DNA of 64,000 nt, taken from NCBI GenBank assembly GCA_963819975.1, contig CAWFYE010000017.1, forward strand, positions 1 to 64,000. The letters are read 5' to 3'. A program made the translations under genes and the position numbers. Of the stretch, positions 53,045-61,408 are shown piece by piece (the first letter of the stretch is position 1; every line of letters begins with the position of its first letter). The DNA is from Palsa-1392 sp963819975 (lineage in GTDB: Bacteria; Verrucomicrobiota; Verrucomicrobiia; Chthoniobacterales; UBA10450). The notes under the pieces are model-generated. The model had not been told where the DNA came from. It did not search any database and saw only the letters and a program-made list of their open reading frames with translations.

Positions 53045-53243
53045 GGCCGACGTTGCTCGCCTAACGAGGCTGCGAATACCCTTAAGAGGGGGAGCAAATC
53101 GCGGGACTAAGCCGAATCCTTGCGCTGGCGTCGGCTCCTGGCCGGTCGCGCTTCGGTCGCGGTCAAGGTGACGAAACAGGGGAGAAAGATTGATCACGTG
53201 GTCGAAATATGCCAGACGACGAGAGCGAAGCGACGCAACCTGC

Positions 53244-55473
53244 ATGGATTCCTCGCATCTACAGACAGGGTCGACTGAAAGGATTCGCTCCGGCGCATTG
53301 GTTGGCTGGTTGCTTGGCGCAGCCCTCCTGATTGCCACACCGCGCCGGCGCGACCGGCGGAAATCCCCCGCGTCCTCATGCTCTTCTCCAATGACCGGCT
53401 GCTCCCGGCCAATCAGCGTTACGACGAAGGGATCCGCCGGGCCCTCGATCCAGAGGGAAATCAGACCGGGGCAAACTTCTTCGGAGAGTTTCTCGATGCT
53501 GCTCGTCTGGGCGGCGCGGAGCGAGAGGATGCGTTGGAGGATTTTCTGCAAAGGCGTTACCGGGAGATGCCGCCGCAGGTTTTAGTGGCCCTGGGCTCGG
53601 AGGCACTGCAATTTCTCGTTAACCGGCGGGCCTCGCTTTTCCCGGATGTTCCGCTGGTTTTCGGCGGGGTCAGGGTGGAAGAGCTGACGCGGATCCGCCC
53701 TCCGCAGGGGGTAGCGGGTCTGCCCATGGAATTGAAACTCACGCCTATCATTGAGGCTCTGCTCTACATGCGGCCCAAGACGCGGGAGATCGTTCTGGTC
53801 CACGGAACGGCAGAGAGCGACCGAAACTGGCGAGATATCGCGCTGCGGCAATGCGCCCCACTCGCGGGCCGGGTAAAGATAACAGATTTTCCGGAACTGC
53901 CGTTGGGGAAACTCAAGTCGCGGCTCGAGCGCCTCTCGAAAGATCAGGCTGTGCTTTACCTGACTTTTTTCCAGGGCCCGACGGGTGAGACGTATACGCC
54001 CGCTCGCGTCGCCCGCGAGATCGCCGCCACCTCAGCGGTGCCGGTAATCGGGCCTTACGATACTTATATTGGCACGGGCGTCCTCGGCGTCAGTGTATCG
54101 CCTTTTGAGGAGGACGGATTCGTCCTCGGGCAGGTAATCCGACGCATTCTCTCTGGAGAAAAGCCTGAACGCGTCGGCATCCTGCCACCGAACCCGCCCC
54201 GGTTGATTCTCGATGCCCGGCAGATGAAGCGCTGGGGAATCAAAAACGCGCCGAGCGGTGCAGAAGTGCGTTTCCACACCCCAACCCTCTGGGAGCAACA
54301 TCCAGGCGGGATTATTGTGACAATCACAGTCGTCGTCTTGCAGGGCTTGCTCATCGGCGGACTCCTCGCCGCCCGCCGCCGGGCCCGGGAAACGGACGCC
54401 AGCCTTAGCCTTGCCGCCGATGCCGCGGAGATCGGCCTTTGGCGGCGCGATGCGAAATCGGAGCACTTTGTCGCTTCGCCTCGTTGGAGAAAGATATTTG
54501 GCCTGCCACCCGCCGGTCCTTTACCCCTGCCGGCGGTTCTCGACCGGCTTCATCCCGAAGACGCGAACGAATGACAAAGGCGATCGAAGAGGCGGCGCGC
54601 GGCGGCGGCGGATTCTCGCTCGAGCACGTATCATCCAACCCGACGGAACGATTCGCTGGCTCGCCTCGATGGCCGTTCGGACAGGGGCACGAACGGAGGG
54701 GAAGGGAGTGACGATCGACATCACCGAACGCCGCGAGGCTGCGGTCACGACCGAGCTCCAGCGCCAGGAGCTTGCCCATCTCTCCCGCGTCTCATCGCTT
54801 GGCGTCCTTTCTGGAGCGCTCGCGCACGAACTCAGCCAACCGCTCGGCATCATTCTCAGCAACGCGCAGGCCGCCCAGTTTCCCCTCGAATCGGAGGCGC
54901 CCGATGTGGAAGAGTTGCAGGCGATCGTAACCGATATCATCAAAGAAGACCGGCGCGCCGGCGACGTCATCAAACGCCTGCGAGCTCTTCTGCGCCGAGG
55001 GGAAACGGCACCACGCCCGATCGGTGTGAACGAAAACGTCCGCGAAGTGTTGCGACTAACTCACAGTGACCTGATCAGCCGGGGTGCTACGGTGACAACC
55101 CGGGTGACCGAACCGCTTCCTCGCGTCATGGCTGAAAGCGTTCAGCTCCAGCAGGTGCTGCTCAATCTGATCGTGAACGCCTGCGACGCAATGGCAGGGA
55201 ATGCCACGTCGGAGCGAAGACTGTTGATCGAAACGGATGCGAACGAGGACCGAGGTCCGCGTCGCAGTTCGTGATCGCGGCGTCGGCTTGCCGGACGATG
55301 TCGCGGAACTTTTTCAGCCCTTCCACACGACCAAAACGCAGGGTCTTGGCATGGGTCTCGCGATCTGTCGCACCTTCATCACTGCACACGGCGGGCGCCT
55401 CTGGGCCGAACCGAATCAGGACCGCGGCGCAGCGTTCTTCGTCGCGCTGCCGAAAGCCGCGGAGACGTCATGA
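53244..55473 (+). pseudogene. ABC-substrate-binding/PAS histidine kinase, broken by four frameshifts
   Basis: Reading across frames gives one protein of about 740 residues. A hydrophobic N-terminus (GALVGWLLGAALLIATP), a periplasmic substrate-binding domain (VLMLFSNDRLLPANQRYDEGIRR ... PVIGPYDTYIGTGVLGVSVSPFE), a membrane helix (GGIIVTITVVVLQGLLIGGLL), a PAS domain (AAEIGLWRRDAKSEHF ... LDRLHPED), then phospho-His in GALAHELSQPLG and HATPase motifs NLIVNACDAM, DRGVGLP and GLGMGLAIC. Breaks lie near 53338, 54568, 54625 and 55240, each a one- or two-base change in GC-rich DNA. The stop overlaps the FixJ-like regulator start (ATGA). All functional motifs are intact, so sequencing error is possible. 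Confidence 0.7.
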
Positions 55474-56099
55474 AAACGGCCACGATCGGAATTGTGGACG
55501 ACGACCCCGGGATGCTGGTCGCGATCGAGCGGCTCCTCCGCGGCCAGGGATATGTGGTGCGCACCTTCGCGTCGGCGGAAGAATTTCTGCTCGGCCACCG
55601 CGAGCCGCACCTCGACTGCGCGGTGCTCGATCTCGCCATGCCAGGGCTTGGCGGTTTGGAGCTGCAAGACCAACTGCGCAGGAATGGGGCGCTGCTTCCG
55701 ATTGTATTCCTTACCGGTGAAGGCGACATCCCGGCAAGCGTCCGCGCAATCAAGGCTGGAGCAGTGAATTTTCTGATCAAGCCGGTGGACGCGGCCGAGC
55801 CGTTCAACGCGCTGCGCCTCGCCCTGATCGAAGGCAACCGAGCCCGCGCCGTGGAAGAGGAACTGGCCGGTGTGCGCGAACGCTTCTCACTCCTAACCCC
55901 CCTCGAGCTTGAAGTACTGCGCCACGTCATCAGCGGCAAGCTCAATAAGCAGATTGCCGCCGATCTCGGAGTGAGCGAGCAGACTGTCAAAATCCATCGG
56001 ATGAGAATCACCCAAAAGAGCGGCCTGCCTTCGGTCGCAGAACTCGTCCGCGCCGCAGAATCTCTGCAGATCGAGCCCGCCGCGATTCATCCGGGATGA
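55470..56099 (+). CDS. FixJ/TodT-family response regulator (LuxR-type HTH)
   Basis: 209 residues. Receiver domain with acidic residues 10-12 (VDDDPG), phospho-Asp54 (AVLDLAMPG), Thr in FLTGEGD and Lys in FLIKPVDAAE; a linker, then a LuxR HTH at about 140-195 (LTPLELEVLRHVISGKLNKQIAADLGVSEQTVKIHR; key part NKQIAADLGVSEQTVKIHR). The normal FixJ length. Transcription factor activated by the histidine kinase whose gene ends four bases inside its start. The target promoters are unknown. Confidence 0.92.
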   Translation: MKTATIGIVDDDPGMLVAIERLLRGQGYVVRTFASAEEFLLGHREPHLDCAVLDLAMPGLGGLELQDQLRRNGALLPIVFLTGEGDIPASVRAIKAGAVNFLIKPVDAAEPFNALRLALIEGNRARAVEEELAGVRERFSLLTPLELEVLRHVISGKLNKQIAADLGVSEQTVKIHRMRITQKSGLPSVAELVRAAESLQIEPAAIHPG

Positions 56100-56156
56100 T
56101 GAGACTGTTAATTCGCCAGTGACCCGGGGCGCTAATGCTGCGAAAAAGGAGTCTGA

Positions 56157-56906
56157 ATGAATTCGTTGGCCAGCAAATCGACCGTGCCTGTCCAGACCGG
56201 ATGCGACCGCGGTCCTGTTGCGATATTCGTGCTCGCAATTGCGGCCCTTTTTGCGGGATCGGCATCAATTCTGGCGGCCGAAACTCAGCAATGGGACGAG
56301 CTCAAGCTAGTCGGGCAATTGACCAGTCATGTTGATATCTTCGCTGCGACTACTTTGCGACTGGCCGCAGTAGAACCGGTCCTAAATCGCGTCTCCGGTC
56401 AGGTTGGACTCAATCTTCAGCCGACCACGTGGCTGACGCTCTCACCAAACTATCAATCCATCTCGAATGATCCCGCGGAGGATACCAGTACCTACGAACA
56501 TCGTCCGGGAGTTCTGACGGCGATTGGCATTCCGGTCCGGTCGGCGCAAGTAATCTTGAGCTCGGGTCTCGAATACCGCGTCCGCGAAGGGAAACCGAAT
56601 AGTTGGCGCGTGCGTCCAAAAGTGACGGTGCAATATCCACTTGGTCCAACGGATTGGAAGTTCGCCGGCTATCTTGCAGACGAGCTGTTCTTCGAGTCGG
56701 GCGAGGACGGGCTCGCCCGCAATCGTTTCTATGCCGGCGTGCAGAAAAAATTGGGAGAGAACTGGAACGCCAATTTTTATTACTGCCGGCAACACGATCC
56801 GCGCAGTTCCGATCCAAATCTAAATATTATGGGTATATCGATGACGCTTAATTTCGATCTGCGCCGGAGTCCTGGCGTCGCTCCGGGCACCGCGAAGAGT
56901 TTGTAG
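56157..56906 (+). CDS. DUF2490-type outer-membrane protein
   Basis: 249 residues. A longer than usual N-terminus, then signal peptide (IFVLAIAALFAGSASILAAET). The mature part has amphipathic beta strands and the DUF2490 features RVSGQVGLNLQPTTWLTLSPNYQS, HRPGVLTAIGIP, LEYRVREGKPNSWRVRPKVTVQYP and a C-terminal strand MGISMTLNFDLR. Predicted to form a small outer-membrane barrel. The ribosome-binding site AAGGAG lies 8 nt upstream of the ATG. Close behind the FixJ-like regulator, so it is a possible target. Confidence 0.75.
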   Translation: MNSLASKSTVPVQTGCDRGPVAIFVLAIAALFAGSASILAAETQQWDELKLVGQLTSHVDIFAATTLRLAAVEPVLNRVSGQVGLNLQPTTWLTLSPNYQSISNDPAEDTSTYEHRPGVLTAIGIPVRSAQVILSSGLEYRVREGKPNSWRVRPKVTVQYPLGPTDWKFAGYLADELFFESGEDGLARNRFYAGVQKKLGENWNANFYYCRQHDPRSSDPNLNIMGISMTLNFDLRRSPGVAPGTAKSL

Positions 56907-57087
56907 CGTCCGCCGTCCTCAGCGTCCGCTCTCGAGGTGCCGCCACGATGCGCTGAGATAGCGCACCCTACCCGGACTGTTTTTGGCAGTCGCGCTAATC
57001 GTCCTCATTCTCGCCACATCGCACCTCGCATTTGGGATTAAATGAAGGTGTTATTTTGACCGCCCCGGGTCGCTAGATTTCTCAGCA

Positions 57088-57473
57088 ATGCCTTTCCCGT
57101 CGCCAGTGATCGCCGTCCTCGAGGACGAGGAAAACATGCGCATCGCCCTGCGCCGTTTACTCTCCCACGCGGCTTCCAAGTTAATCTTTTTGAGACAGGA
57201 CCGGATCTGCTCGCGGCCTGCGCCGACCGACGCATCGGCTGCATCATCCTCGACCTCCACATGCCGGGCATGAGCGGCTTCGAAGTGCTGGAGCGACTCA
57301 CTCTCGACATCTTCTCGCCGCCCGTGATCGTCATCACCGGTCATGACCAGGCCGGTACCGCGGAGCGTGTCGCCAGCCTCGGCGCTCGCGCTTATCTCAC
57401 CAAGCCGGTGGATGAAGAACCTCTCCTCCGAGCCATCAATTCCGCCCTCGGCGGGCCCGACGCACCCGAATGA
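57088..57473 (+). pseudogene. Single-domain response regulator with one frameshift
   Basis: The frame starts MPFPSPVIAVLEDEENMRIALRRLLSHA and, after a missing base near 57172 in a G-run, continues in phase GFQVNLFETGPDLLAACADRR ... CIILDLHMPGMSGFEVLERL ... VIVITGHDQAGTAE ... YLTKPVDEE (key motifs LDLHMPG and YLTKPVDEE). It is a receiver domain with all phosphorylation residues (two Glu/Asp at 12-13, Asp in LDLHMPG, Lys in LTKPVD). About 128 residues if repaired, no output domain. Third receiver in the region. Confidence 0.65.
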
Positions 57474-57652
57474 AATCACTCGAACCAAAGTTCAATACCC
57501 AACTGCGGGTCGGGTCGCAAATCTGACGGTCATGAGACACCCATCGCTTCACAGCTCTCTTCAATGATCTGCATCAGAACGTTGCGCCGAAACGCTACTT
57601 CTTTAGAAGAACAAGTTCTCTTGATCAAAACAACCGCCAGAAGACCAAACCT

Positions 57653-59287
57653 ATGAAACTAAAAACAATGATCCGGCGGGCTTTGCTCGCTACTACGCTG
57701 GTCTTGGTGGTCAGCACCGGAGCCGCGTTCGCGCAGGCCAAGAAGCCGAACATTGTCGTAATTTGGGGTGACGACATCGGTTGGGAAAACGTCAGCGCTT
57801 GCGGCATGGGCGTGATGGGATCCGACGCCTAACATCGATAGCATCGGCATGGAGGGCTCCGCTTCACGGACCACTATGCCCAGCCAAGTTGGACCGCCGG
57901 CCGCGCCGCTTTCATCATCGGCCAGTATCCCATTCGCACGGGCATGACGACCATTGGCCAGCCCGGGATCACGCGCGGCATCCAGAAAGGCGACCCCACC
58001 CTTGCAGAGGTTCTCAAATCCGCGGGTTATGCGACTGCTCAGTTTGGAAAAAACCATCTCGGCGACCGCAATGAGTTCCTGCCCACCATGCACGGATTCG
58101 ACGAGTGGTTCGGGAATCTCTATCACCTGAATGCCGAGGAAGAGCCGGAAGAACTCGATTATCCCGGACAGAAGAATCCGGAATACACAAAGAAGTTCGG
58201 CCCTCGCGGCGTGTTGCGCACCAAGGCAACGAATGTGGACGATCCGACCGTGGACCCGAAGTTCGGCAAGGTCGGGAAACAGACGATCGAAGACACCGGT
58301 CCGCTGACCCGCAAACGCATGGAAACCATCGATCAGGAAGTGACCGATGAGACGCTCAAATACCTCGATAAAGTGGGCAAGGGCGATAAGCCATTCTTCG
58401 TTTGGTTTAACTCAACCGCAATCCACATCTGGTCGCATCCTCCGAAGAAATATATCCAGATGGCCGTGGACGAAGGGCGCGCCGAGACGGATGTCGTGCG
58501 GGCAAAGATGTTGGAGCACGACCAGCAGGTCGGGTCCATTCTCCAGAAGATCAAGGATCTGGGGATCGAGGAAAATACGATTGTCATCTACAGCACGGAC
58601 AACGGCAACGAACTCATGATGTGGCCGGACGGCGGGTATGCCCCGTTCCGTGGCGAGAAGGGAACCACCTGGGAAGGTGGCCTGCGCGTGCCCTGCCTGA
58701 TCAAGTGGCCGGGCCACATTGCGCCGGGTAGCGACTTCAATGGACTGCAATCCCATGAAGACCTCTACGTGACGCTCGCGGCCGCTGCCGGACTTCCAAA
58801 TCTCAAAGAGGATTTGCTCAAAGGTTACAAAATGAATGGCACGAACTACAAGGTCCACCTCGATGGCTACAACCAACTCGACTACTGGACCGGCAAATCC
58901 GAAAAGACGGCCCGTCGGGAAATGTTCTACTATGACGAAACCGACCTGATGGCCATTCGTGTCGATGGATGGAAGATGCACATCGGCGTCAAGCCGGATG
59001 GAAGTTGGTGGGATGAGAAATACTACCCCAGCGTGCCTTATGTGTTCAACCTGCTCATGGACCCCATGGAAAAGATGGATCCGCAGTCGCACGAATGGGG
59101 CTACATCGGCCGGAAGTTCTTTGCCCAGAAGATGTGGGCGCCAACGGCAGCCGGCCCTTTTCTCGCCAAGTTTCTCGAGAGCCTGAAGGAATATCCGCCC
59201 AGCCAGGGAGCCGACACGCTCAGCATGAAAAAGGCCATCGATTCGGCGATGAAGACCATGGAAAACCCGGGCGGCGCCAGCAACTGA
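57653..59287 (+). pseudogene. Sulfatase (arylsulfatase family), two frameshifts and a lost catalytic cysteine
   Basis: About 545 residues when repaired. Signal peptide MKLKTMIRRALLATTLVLVVSTGAAFA; metal-binding IVVIWGDDIGW at the N-terminus; FGKNHLGDRNEFLP and YSTDNGNELMMWP in the body match formylglycine sulfatases. In the window the frame leaves phase at about 57825 and returns near 57860, passing a stop (TAA at 57830). The modified residue should sit in PSCTAGRAAF, but the sequence codes PSWTAGRAAF (TGG at about 57890): Trp in place of the Cys that becomes formylglycine. As read, it cannot be active. The C-terminal half (57944-59287) is an intact open frame. Confidence 0.75.
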
Positions 59288-59301
59288 CGCATTCAATCAA
59301 C

Positions 59302-59336
59302 AGGCCGTGTGCGTCCGATCCGCGCACGGCCTTTTT
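59302..59336 (+). terminator. Intrinsic terminator after the sulfatase
   Basis: AGGCCGTGTGCG (59302-59313) pairs with CGCGCACGGCCT (59321-59332), a 12-bp stem with one T-G wobble and a 7-nt loop, directly followed by TTTTT. It lies 15 bp behind the sulfatase stop. It separates that gene from the next one. Confidence 0.85.
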
Positions 59337-59348
59337 CTTTCCTGTCCT

Positions 59349-59721
59349 ATGAAAACTTTCCTCATCGCCCTCGCTTCCGCCTTTCTCGCCGTCCGTGCTT
59401 TTGCCGCCGACTCGCTCCCCTCTTGGAATGACACCGCGCCGAAGCAGGCAATCGTGGGCGTTTGTGGAGAAGGTCACAAAGGAAGTCTCTCCGGACTTTG
59501 TTCCCTTCCGTCGTGATCCCTTCGAGAAGGCCCAGCACAATGCGACCATCTACAACGACTGGTTCCTGTCACGGGTCTTTGTGCTCAGCCCCATGCAGAA
59601 GCTCGCCGCGAACTTCCTGATGACCATGAAGGATTACCCGCCCAGCCAGACACCAGGATCATTCAACCTGGAAAAGGTCCAGAAGCAGATCGAATCCTCG
59701 GTGGCGGGCCAGTACGGTTAG
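59349..59721 (+). pseudogene. Chimeric remnant: HAD-phosphatase N-terminus fused to a sulfatase C-terminus
   Basis: Starts with a signal peptide and the N-terminal end of a HAD-type phosphatase commonly found next to sulfatases (MKTFLIALASAFLAVRAFAA, then SLPSWNDTAPKQAIV, FVEKVTKEVSPDFVP). The expected DNDGTLW active-site segment never appears. Instead the frame jumps into the tail of a sulfatase: DPFEKAQHNATIYNDWFLSRVFVLSPMQKLA and YPPSQTPGSFNLEKVQKQIE, parallel to the tail of the sulfatase before it. One extra G near 59457 puts the two halves out of frame. A large deletion between two neighbouring genes best explains it. Confidence 0.6.
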
Positions 59722-59742
59722 CCCGTTCAAGTATATTGCCCT

Positions 59743-61084
59743 ATGAGAGCGAAATTCGCCTTAGTCGCCATTCTGTGCAGTCCGCTGATCTGGAACTCCG
59801 TTTTGGCTCAAGAGCCTCAGGACACGCCCGAGACGGGCGGTCAGACGGCCATCACTACCTTAGATCCAAAGATCCCCGTTGGTCATCTGGACCTGCTTCT
59901 GGATCCACTCACCAGGAAGGAGCTTCTGGTTGAGGCCAGGGGCTGGAGGGATCTGGTGAAAGCGAAGGTTCAGGAAATTTCCGCCGAGGAAATCGCCACC
60001 CGCGACAAAACCAAGGAAATTGACGAAGCGCAAGCCGAGCCGTCCGTGGTTGCGCCGGAGGTAGCGGAGCAGCAGAAGAAAGAAAGCCTCGATACGCTCA
60101 CGAAGCTTCGGGAGGAACGAGCCGCGCTCCTCGAACGCCTGAAGACCGTGTTGGATGCCTATGAGCTAAAGGGCGGCGACCCAAAGGAGTTCCGCCAGTA
60201 TGCGGCGGCTGTCTCGGGCATCAAGGTGGAGGTCACGGATACGAGCGCCACGTGGTCGGCGATCGTGGGTTGGATTACTTCAAAGGAAGGCGGCCTCAAA
60301 TGGGGCATCCGGCTGCTTCAGTTCATGGCCGTTATGACCGTTTTCGGGATTCTCTCTTGGATAGCAGGGGCGCTCGTTCGCAGGGCGACCTCGAACAACG
60401 AACGCATCTCCGATCTCCTTAAGCATTTTCTCAACACGATCGTCCGGCGTATCGTCCTCTTCGCTGGCTTCTTCGTCGCCTTGTCCACACTCGGCGTCAA
60501 CGTCGGCGCGCTTTTAGCCCTGGTCGGCGGCGGCGCCCTCATCCTCGGCTTTGCCCTCCAGGATACGCTCGGCAATTTCGCCGCCGGTATGATGTTGTTG
60601 CTTTATCGGCCTTTTGACGTGGGTGACGTCGTGGAGGTGGGCGGAATTCTGGGAAAGGTTGACCACGTGAGTCTCGTGAATACCAACATCCGATCGGGCG
60701 ATAACAAGGTCTGCCTCGTCCCCAACAAACAGGTGTGGGGGGAGGTGATCACCAATCTTACCGGTGCGGATGAGCGGCGGGCGGACATGGTGTTCGGGAT
60801 CGGCTACGGAGACGATGTGGACAAGGCCAAGGCGATCCTTGAGACGATTGTCGCCGAACACGAACTCGTTCTCAAGGAACCCGCTCCCACCATCGAACTC
60901 AGCGAACTGGGAGAGTCGTCGGTTAATTTCATCTGCCGTCCATGGGCTAAGACAGCGGATTTGGCGGGTACACTGGGATATCACGAAACGGGTCAAGAAG
61001 GAGTTCGATGCCGCTGGTATCACCATTCCATTCCCGCAAAGGGATGTGCACATTCACCAGGTGTCTGCCAAAGCAGACCAGTAA
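59743..61084 (+). CDS. Mechanosensitive channel of the MscS family, frameshifted near its 3' end
   Basis: About 447 residues when repaired. Signal peptide MRAKFALVAILCSPLIWNSVLA, a periplasmic coiled-coil part of about 120 residues (IATRDKTKEIDEAQAE ... TLTKLREERAALLERL), transmembrane helices at about 190-270 including the pore helix GALLALVGGGALILGFALQDTLGNFAAG, then the MscS beta domain (LLYRPFDVGDVVEVGGILGKVDHVSLVNTNIRSGDNK; key part RPFDVGDVVEV). Relieves osmotic stress by opening under membrane tension. At about 60962 two bases appear missing; the correct end reads KRVKKEFDAAGITIPFPQRDVHIHQ and stops at 61084, while the shifted frame runs to 61134. Confidence 0.75.
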
Positions 61085-61134
61085 CTTGTTCGATTACTTC
61101 TTCACCTATGGCGGGAGACGGCAGGAACGACTAG

Positions 61135-61383
61135 TGCCTTCAAATCGCCGCCTTCGCGCGGCATCCAAAAATCCAATCCGACGCTGCGAAGCCGAACATC
61201 TTTCGCCCAACGGTCCCGATTCAGATGGCCGGCCGCGGCGACGAAGGCTTCAAGCCGATCTCCATCTTCGACCTCGTGATCTTCAATCAGACTTCCTTAT
61301 TGCAATTGCCCCACTTCCTGACGAGGGAGAGCGGCCACGCCAGCGATCCCAGCGATCATGTCCTCGAACCTTTCGCAGCTTAA
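61135..61383 (+). other. Orphan open frame, possible gene remnant
   Basis: An 82-codon frame without start codon at its beginning, reading ... AAKPNIFRPTVPIQMAGRG, FKPISIFDLVIFNQTSLLQLPHF, HASDPSDHVLEPFAA and stop at 61381-61383. It is protein-like in composition but I cannot name the family. It sits between two altered genes and may be another 5'-deleted remnant. Confidence 0.3.
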
Positions 61384-61408
61384 ACAAACCGATCCGCAAA
61401 AAAACCAA

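Larger units (their letters stand above)
4298..53066. repeat. Dispersed short motif TCGTTAGGC / GCCTAACGA
   Basis: Exact copies as TCGTTAGGC begin near 4297, 8020, 8087, 31093, 33744, 35218, 35813, 37656 and 39395; as GCCTAACGA near 13624, 19403, 31470, 35497, 38556, 42047, 43957 and 53059. Counting the seven-base core CGTTAGG/CCTAACG gives 32 copies, 16 on each strand. Copies lie in all reading frames and also between genes or across stop codons. Counts were made by eye, so one or two may be missed. Confidence 0.75.
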
